A DNA stretch of 64,000 bases from assembly GCA_913030835.1 (NCBI GenBank), contig CAJWDP010000007.1, forward strand, positions 1 through 64,000. Direction: 5' to 3'. Below the pieces are notes generated by a model. It made no database searches. It was not told the DNA's origin and was given only the letters and a program-made list of their open reading frames with translations. This document shows positions 59,345 through 64,000 of this stretch, one piece after another. A program made the position numbers and the translations under genes. The first letter of the stretch is position 1. Each line of letters opens with the position of its first letter. Source of the stretch: an uncultured Flavobacteriales bacterium (GTDB lineage: Bacteria > Bacteroidota > Bacteroidia > Flavobacteriales_D > Parvicellaceae).

Positions 59345-61942
59345 CTAACGACTCACTTGAATTTTGACAATATGTGATTCCTTTTCATTTATTATCCGAA
59401 GAATATATACACCTCTAACAACCTGAGAAAGGTTAATTTCTCCCTCAAGCCCATTCACAAAACTTTTCATGATCAACTTTCCATTGAGGTCAACAAGCTC
59501 AACCAAATCAATTTTTGTCGATGATGAAATTTGCAGTTTGTCCATTACCGGATTGGGAAATAGCAAATACTCAATATCATACTCGGACATTGATGCTGAG
59601 CTAATGAAAACGCTATCCGTAAACACCGAACACCCATTTGAATCAATGTGCTCAGCATAAACCCATACTCCAGTGGGATCAGATGCTATATAAACGGTAT
59701 CGTTTTCACCCACTGCAATAGAGCCATTCGAATACCATTGGATCGAATCCGAAAGTGCAGTAGTTGCACTGCCGTCTCCATTATCCACAATAACAGGTAT
59801 AGGAATCGAATCATGCTCCACAAGGGTGTAAAAAACGGTATCACTCAGACAACCTCGATCATCCTGAACAATAAGAAATCCCGTAGCTGATGAGTCATAT
59901 TGATAGGTAGATGTTGATCCTAATCCGTTCCAATTGTAATTGGCATAAACAGAATCCGTAGCTAAAACAGTTGATCCGCCGAAGCAAAAAGAAGTGTCTC
60001 CAATTACATTCGGATTTAAATTTGTTGCGGATAGAAGTGCCAATGCATCTGTTTTCCCATATCCCCAACGATTATTCGGCAATGCTCCTGTATACTGATC
60101 CGCATACGAAGTTGAATGCAGGTAGCCAACGAATTCTTGTGCGGTTAGCTCCGGACATTTTTCCAATAAAAGAGCTCCCAGTCCCGCAACTACCGGAGAT
60201 GAAAATGAAGTTCCCGCTCTGCGTGTATGAAATCCGGACTGGATCAATCGCCACGCACTTGATCCTCCCTGCATCGATATTGCTCTATCCACAGGCAGTG
60301 CGCTCATTACCCAAAATCCTGTTGAGTTTACATCGGGCTTCAACCTTCCCAAGCGGGTAGGTCCTGCGCTGCTGTTCATCGCCAAAGAATCTGTTAGTTG
60401 CGGACATACCTGCACATCACCCAAAAAATCCGTGTACTCGCTGCGGTTTACATATTGACCTACCGTTACTACGCGGTCGCTGCATTGGAATCCGCTCACA
60501 ACCGATTGGCTTGAGTCTGGAAGCTGGTAGTTGCTTATCGACGGCCAGGTTCCGGTAACGGGAAATCCACTATTGACCATATTCGAAAGCCAAACGATGT
60601 CCGATCCGAAATACAAACCCAAATAGGAAATGGACCACAAATCCAGCTCACCATCTCCTACAGAAATCAAACTGTAATTGTAATTCGTGGAATCGATATT
60701 CGGAAGATAAATTTGCAAGTTGTATTGCCCCCCTCGAAGCTCCGTGTATAGCTGGACCTCAGCCATTTTATTGCCGCTCGAAAAAATGGTATCAATAACC
60801 GTGTTTCCGATAAGATTGTCAGCAAGCACATTTCTGAAAATTAGATGTCCACCATGGGCAAAAGATGTATTGTGATCCGCTCCAATCGAAAAACTCAGGT
60901 CATTGAGATCTGCTGTATCCGCCCATATATCTAAAAACACCGTACTCCCTGCTGTGGAGGAAGAATTTGGGGAAAACCACGTAAAATTGGTATCCGCTCC
61001 ACTCACAGCATGCTTTAAATGATAAGGACCCCAATCACCGGAATTGCCCGCAGCTGCTACAAATAACCTTCCGGGCTTTTCATCGATCAAACTATCCAGA
61101 AATAAAGCTGTCGCATCTAACCCATCATGAGAACCGAGGTAATCACCATAGCTTGCATTAATTACGCAGGGTTTATCTTCCGAATCTGCCACATCATAGA
61201 TGTACTTGAATGCATCCACACTGGCCGTTAAATTGGCTCCGGTAAAGTCCAATTCAACAATAACTAGGTCCGATTCTGGAGCAACTCCTTTCAGTTCACC
61301 ACTATGCCATCCGTTACCTGCCATTACACTAGCCACTCCTGTACCGTGATTGTCAGAGTCCAAATGTGCATATGTTCCTGCATTGATACTAGAGCTATCA
61401 AATTCCTGCCCGTATCCAAAAGAGGGAGTTAATACAGGATCAAAAACCAAAGTCTGGTCCCAAATACGGAGTATTCTTGTTGAAGAATCCATATTCTGAA
61501 AATCTCTGTGTAGAGGATCTATACCGGTATCAATTACGCCTGAAATGACATCCTTTCCTGAATAGCTGGTCGGTAAAGGATGCACTCCGGAATGAACAGC
61601 AGCTACATTGTTCTTGAGTAGCATAGAATCGTTCATAACCAAATTTCTACCCCACTCAAACTCAAAGCCTTCGATAAATTCCTGCTCGGATAGATAAAGT
61701 ACATCACGAATAGTAAGTTCAGTTAATATCAAATTTCTCAGCTGCCCTTTGATCTTAGCATTGGCGCTTTCCAGATATTCTTTAATCCTATTAACATCAC
61801 CCCTAACAAAAATAGATACCTGATCGTCCGGCAGTCGATTTTGGACCATCGCCCTTGTTTGAAAGTTCATGTGCGCCGAATTGTTGTGCTGCGCGACTGA
61901 AAGCAACGGAATTAGGATCGTAAGTAGAATAAAATGACGCAT
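59345..61942 (-). CDS. Subtilisin-like S8 serine protease with T9SS type A sorting domain
   Basis: From the ATG at 61942 (MRHFILLTILIPLLSVAQ, a clear signal peptide) the protein has 865 residues; the longer frame would place 28 unlikely residues before it. The catalytic triad is D138 (GVIDTGID), H199 (DNHGTGVASVMAG) and S579 (AGTSFSSPVVAG), with the oxyanion N300 in AAAGNSGDWG. A large insert between N and S (about 320-570) separates the triad halves. A probable Ig-like region follows, then a type A sorting domain (YLLFPNPVMDKLQIS, VDLNGKLIMKS, RGVYILRI). It is exported through T9SS and likely degrades external protein. It starts 13 bases after the HsdR-N-like gene. Confidence 0.9.
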   Translation of the reverse strand: MRHFILLTILIPLLSVAQHNNSAHMNFQTRAMVQNRLPDDQVSIFVRGDVNRIKEYLESANAKIKGQLRNLILTELTIRDVLYLSEQEFIEGFEFEWGRNLVMNDSMLLKNNVAAVHSGVHPLPTSYSGKDVISGVIDTGIDPLHRDFQNMDSSTRILRIWDQTLVFDPVLTPSFGYGQEFDSSSINAGTYAHLDSDNHGTGVASVMAGNGWHSGELKGVAPESDLVIVELDFTGANLTASVDAFKYIYDVADSEDKPCVINASYGDYLGSHDGLDATALFLDSLIDEKPGRLFVAAAGNSGDWGPYHLKHAVSGADTNFTWFSPNSSSTAGSTVFLDIWADTADLNDLSFSIGADHNTSFAHGGHLIFRNVLADNLIGNTVIDTIFSSGNKMAEVQLYTELRGGQYNLQIYLPNIDSTNYNYSLISVGDGELDLWSISYLGLYFGSDIVWLSNMVNSGFPVTGTWPSISNYQLPDSSQSVVSGFQCSDRVVTVGQYVNRSEYTDFLGDVQVCPQLTDSLAMNSSAGPTRLGRLKPDVNSTGFWVMSALPVDRAISMQGGSSAWRLIQSGFHTRRAGTSFSSPVVAGLGALLLEKCPELTAQEFVGYLHSTSYADQYTGALPNNRWGYGKTDALALLSATNLNPNVIGDTSFCFGGSTVLATDSVYANYNWNGLGSTSTYQYDSSATGFLIVQDDRGCLSDTVFYTLVEHDSIPIPVIVDNGDGSATTALSDSIQWYSNGSIAVGENDTVYIASDPTGVWVYAEHIDSNGCSVFTDSVFISSASMSEYDIEYLLFPNPVMDKLQISSSTKIDLVELVDLNGKLIMKSFVNGLEGEINLSQVVRGVYILRIINEKESHIVKIQVSR

Positions 61943-61955
61943 AACGTAATAACGC

Positions 61956-62405
61956 TTATTGTAAGTTATAGTTTGGTATTTCTTGTAAAAAAGTATGACT
62001 TTTATCCGAAAAGTTAATCTCTGCAATAAAATGTTTTAATCCATTGGATACGTACAGCAACGGAGCCTCAATACTCAAATTGTATCTGGCGATTTGATGG
62101 AATGTAGCCTCGGAAATAGAAACATCCGAACGCTTAAATTCACACAATAGAAAAGGACTCCCATCATTCTTGTAGCAAAGCAGATCAAATCTTTTCATCA
62201 GCTTATTCACCGAAATCTCCTTCTCAACAGCCATTAGAGAAAGTGGAAAATGTTTTTCAAAATGTAGAAAAAATATTGCATGTTGACGCACCCATTCTTC
62301 CGGCGTTAAAAGCACGTATTTCTTACGAACAATATCAAAAATTTGCGTTCCTTTAGGGTTCCGTTTGATTTTGAATTGATATTCCGGGAAGCTCAGCTTT
62401 TCCAT
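61956..62405 (-). CDS. Orphan HsdR N-terminal-like PD-(D/E)XK nuclease domain protein
   Basis: The 149-residue protein carries a PD-(D/E)XK core: D74 in KRFDLLCYKNDG, E89 and K91 in LLCEFKRSD, and the downstream FHQIARYN helix. This pattern is found in the N-terminal part of type I restriction subunit HsdR. No HsdM or HsdS gene is nearby, so it is not a restriction system. The family is widespread in Bacteroidota near holA, so a DNA-replication or repair role is possible but unproven. It is divergent from amn with only 20 bases between start codons. Confidence 0.8.
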   Translation of the reverse strand: MEKLSFPEYQFKIKRNPKGTQIFDIVRKKYVLLTPEEWVRQHAIFFLHFEKHFPLSLMAVEKEISVNKLMKRFDLLCYKNDGSPFLLCEFKRSDVSISEATFHQIARYNLSIEAPLLYVSNGLKHFIAEINFSDKSHTFLQEIPNYNLQ

Positions 62406-62425
62406 GCACCGGCTAATTTACATTT

Positions 62426-63199
62426 ATGATAAAGAAAAATGAAATTGTTGAAAATTGGTTGCCTCGATACACCGGTGTGCAAATAAAAGATTTTGGAAAA
62501 TACATCCTGCTGACCAACTTCAACAACTACGTAGATATCTTCTCTGAAATAGAAGGTGTTGAAGTAAAAGGAAAAGACAAGGCGATGCCGAATGCCACTT
62601 CCGGAAATATTTCGATCATAAATTTTGGAATGGGAAGTGCAAATGCAGCAACCATTATGGATCTTTTAGCTGCAGTTAAACCAAAAGCCGTGCTTTTTTT
62701 GGGAAAATGTGGAGGTCTTAAGAAAAAGAACAAGATCGGGGATGTCATTCTTCCAATAGCTGCTATTCGAGGGGAAGGAACCGGAGACGATTACTTTCCT
62801 CCTGAGGTCCCCGCTTTACCTTCTTTCAATCTACAAAGAGCCGTTTCTCATGTTGTAAGAGAACACGAAATGGATTATTGGACAGGCACGGTTTACACGA
62901 CCAACCGGAGGGTGTGGGAACACGATACAGTCTTTAAAGGTTATTTGAAACAAATTCGTTCTATGGCAATCGATATGGAAACAGCAACCATATTTATGGT
63001 CGGGTTTGCCAATCACATTCCAACCGGTGCTTTGCTTTTGGTTTCAGACCAACCCATGGTGCCCGAAGGAGTGAAAACGGAAAAAAGCGATGAGCTCGTA
63101 ACTAAAAACTTTGTTCAAAAGCACATTACAATTGGCATCGAGTCGCTCAATGAACTCATTAATAACGGAATAACGGTCAGACACCACCGATTTGAATGA
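62426..63199 (+). CDS. amn: AMP nucleosidase
   Basis: The 257-residue protein matches the short Bacteroidota AMP nucleosidase: EIVENWLPRYTGVQIKDFGK, PNATSGNISIINFGMGSANA, FLGKCGGLKKKNKIGDVILP, then IDMETATIFMVGFANHIPTG and LLVSDQPMVPEGVKTE. It has the nucleoside-phosphorylase fold and splits AMP into adenine and ribose 5-phosphate. The adenine could be reclaimed by apt, also in this window. The stop codon overlaps the holA start (TGATG), so the two are coupled. Confidence 0.93.
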   Translation: MIKKNEIVENWLPRYTGVQIKDFGKYILLTNFNNYVDIFSEIEGVEVKGKDKAMPNATSGNISIINFGMGSANAATIMDLLAAVKPKAVLFLGKCGGLKKKNKIGDVILPIAAIRGEGTGDDYFPPEVPALPSFNLQRAVSHVVREHEMDYWTGTVYTTNRRVWEHDTVFKGYLKQIRSMAIDMETATIFMVGFANHIPTGALLLVSDQPMVPEGVKTEKSDELVTKNFVQKHITIGIESLNELINNGITVRHHRFE

Positions 63200-64000
63200 T
63201 GGATTACAATTCAATTCAAAAAGAACTAGAAAACGGTCAGTTTAGACCCGTGTATTTTCTTCAGGGAGAAGAACCTTACTTTATTGATAAGCTGACCAAG
63301 TATATTGAGCTCCATGCCATTCAAGAGCATGAACGAGACTTCAATCAAACTATTTTTTATGGTAAAGACTGTACTCCGGATATAGTTTTGGAAACCGCCA
63401 AACGATTCCCCATGATGGCGGAAAGACAAGTCGTTATTGTACGGGAGGCACAGCACCTCAAATCCAAGATGGATGAATTCAAGGCCTATCTCGAAAATCC
63501 TCTTCAGAGCACTGTTCTGGTATTCAATTATAAGTATGGAAAACTGGACGGAAGAAAAGAAATAGCCAAGCTTTTTGGACAGCACTGCATGTTCACATCG
63601 AATAAGCTAAAAGATTATCTAATTCCGGACTGGATTGTTCAATACGGTCGATCGGAAGAGCTGGACATTTCTCAAAAATCAGCAGTATTACTTTCCGAGT
63701 ATTTGGGAAATGATCTGCAAAAAATTGCGGGAGAAATAGCCAAGCTTAAAATCGCCACTAAATCCGGATCTAAAATAGATACAGAAGACATTCAAAAGAA
63801 CATTGGTATTAGTAAAGACTACAACGTATTTGAACTACAAAATGCACTCTTAACCAGAGACGTACTTAAAGCAAATCAAATTGTAAAATACTTTGCAAGC
63901 GACTCCAAAAAACATCCCGATGTGCTGACCATCTCTATATTGTTTTCACTGTTCCAGCGATTGATGAAGTTTCACTTTTCAGTCAATAAATCGAACGACA
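63199..64000 (+). CDS. holA: DNA polymerase III subunit delta (HolA), 3' end beyond window
   Basis: The open frame begins MDYNSIQKELENGQFRPVYF, with LQGEEPYFIDKLTKYI next, and continues for at least 267 codons to the window edge. The delta-type AAA+ fold is visible: the FLQGEEPY start, FPMMAERQVVIVREAQHLKS near 72-91, and a C-terminal helical part (LSEYLGNDLQKIAGEIAKLK, then ISKDYNVFELQNALLTRD). Delta opens the sliding clamp in the clamp loader. It starts on the last base of the amn stop. A full-length HolA is about 330-340 residues, so 60-70 are missing here. Confidence 0.9.
   Translation, partial: MDYNSIQKELENGQFRPVYFLQGEEPYFIDKLTKYIELHAIQEHERDFNQTIFYGKDCTPDIVLETAKRFPMMAERQVVIVREAQHLKSKMDEFKAYLENPLQSTVLVFNYKYGKLDGRKEIAKLFGQHCMFTSNKLKDYLIPDWIVQYGRSEELDISQKSAVLLSEYLGNDLQKIAGEIAKLKIATKSGSKIDTEDIQKNIGISKDYNVFELQNALLTRDVLKANQIVKYFASDSKKHPDVLTISILFSLFQRLMKFHFSVNKSND

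Noticed and set aside
61956-62405. Restriction-modification system from the HsdR-N-like gene
   Set aside because: No HsdM, HsdS or helicase part is present, and neighbours are housekeeping genes.

Overview
The window looks like a chromosome segment of a marine-type Flavobacteriales (Bacteroidota), close in style to the Cryomorphaceae, Crocinitomicaceae or Salibacteraceae. Evidence for this: type IX secretion (T9SS) sorting domains of both type A and type B, SprB-like repeats, a PorP/SprF protein, a fused SecDF, type III glutamine synthetase, DUF2851 and DUF5606 genes, the gene order rpsU-xerC-hpf-tRNA, few Shine-Dalgarno sites, and several promoters of the TTG / TAnnTTTG type. No intergenic gap exceeds 300 bases. 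No insertion sequence, prophage or CRISPR array is visible.

Layout. (1) 1-21800, minus strand: a housekeeping block. Transcription runs from secDF through tatA, a Ca/Na exchanger, glnN and a PorE-like OmpA protein. It continues into a very compact run (purM, prfA, pyrF, DUF2851, PspC, a K+ channel, an RmlD-like reductase, an alanine/glycine:cation symporter, an HhH protein, apt and an acyl-CoA dehydrogenase), and ends with rpsU, xerC, hpf and tRNA-Thr. (2) 21986-25244: a secreted VCBS-repeat protein with a type A sorting domain, then mdh in the opposite direction. (3) 25434-45194, plus strand: a 20-kb surface-protein locus. It holds an ECF sigma factor, an overlapping membrane protein that carries PKD domains and a type B sorting-like domain, two large SprB-like adhesins, two CUB/P-domain type B proteins, and a PorP/SprF protein between those last two. 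(4) 45218-52321, minus: gyrB, an outer-membrane barrel protein and a large TPR protein. (5) 52525-64000: ftsE, a glycosyltransferase/methyltransferase trio, murB, an M3 peptidase, DUF5606, a subtilisin-like T9SS cargo, an orphan HsdR-N-like nuclease, AMP nucleosidase and the start of holA.

The most interesting region is the surface-protein locus. The sigma factor's partner is built like an inner-membrane anti-sigma factor, but its periplasmic end has the same PKD and type B domain architecture as the adhesins downstream. This suggests, as inference, that the cell senses its own T9SS type B cargo or the export machinery. The two adhesins have different heads but share a 970-residue stalk. Apart from two silent changes at its left edge, the stalk DNA reads as identical, with one boundary exactly at the stop codons. 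Because the heads are old, diverged paralogues, this points to recent gene conversion of the stalk, or to an assembly artefact that must be excluded.

All function calls come from reading the sequence and from memory of the families; no database search was run.
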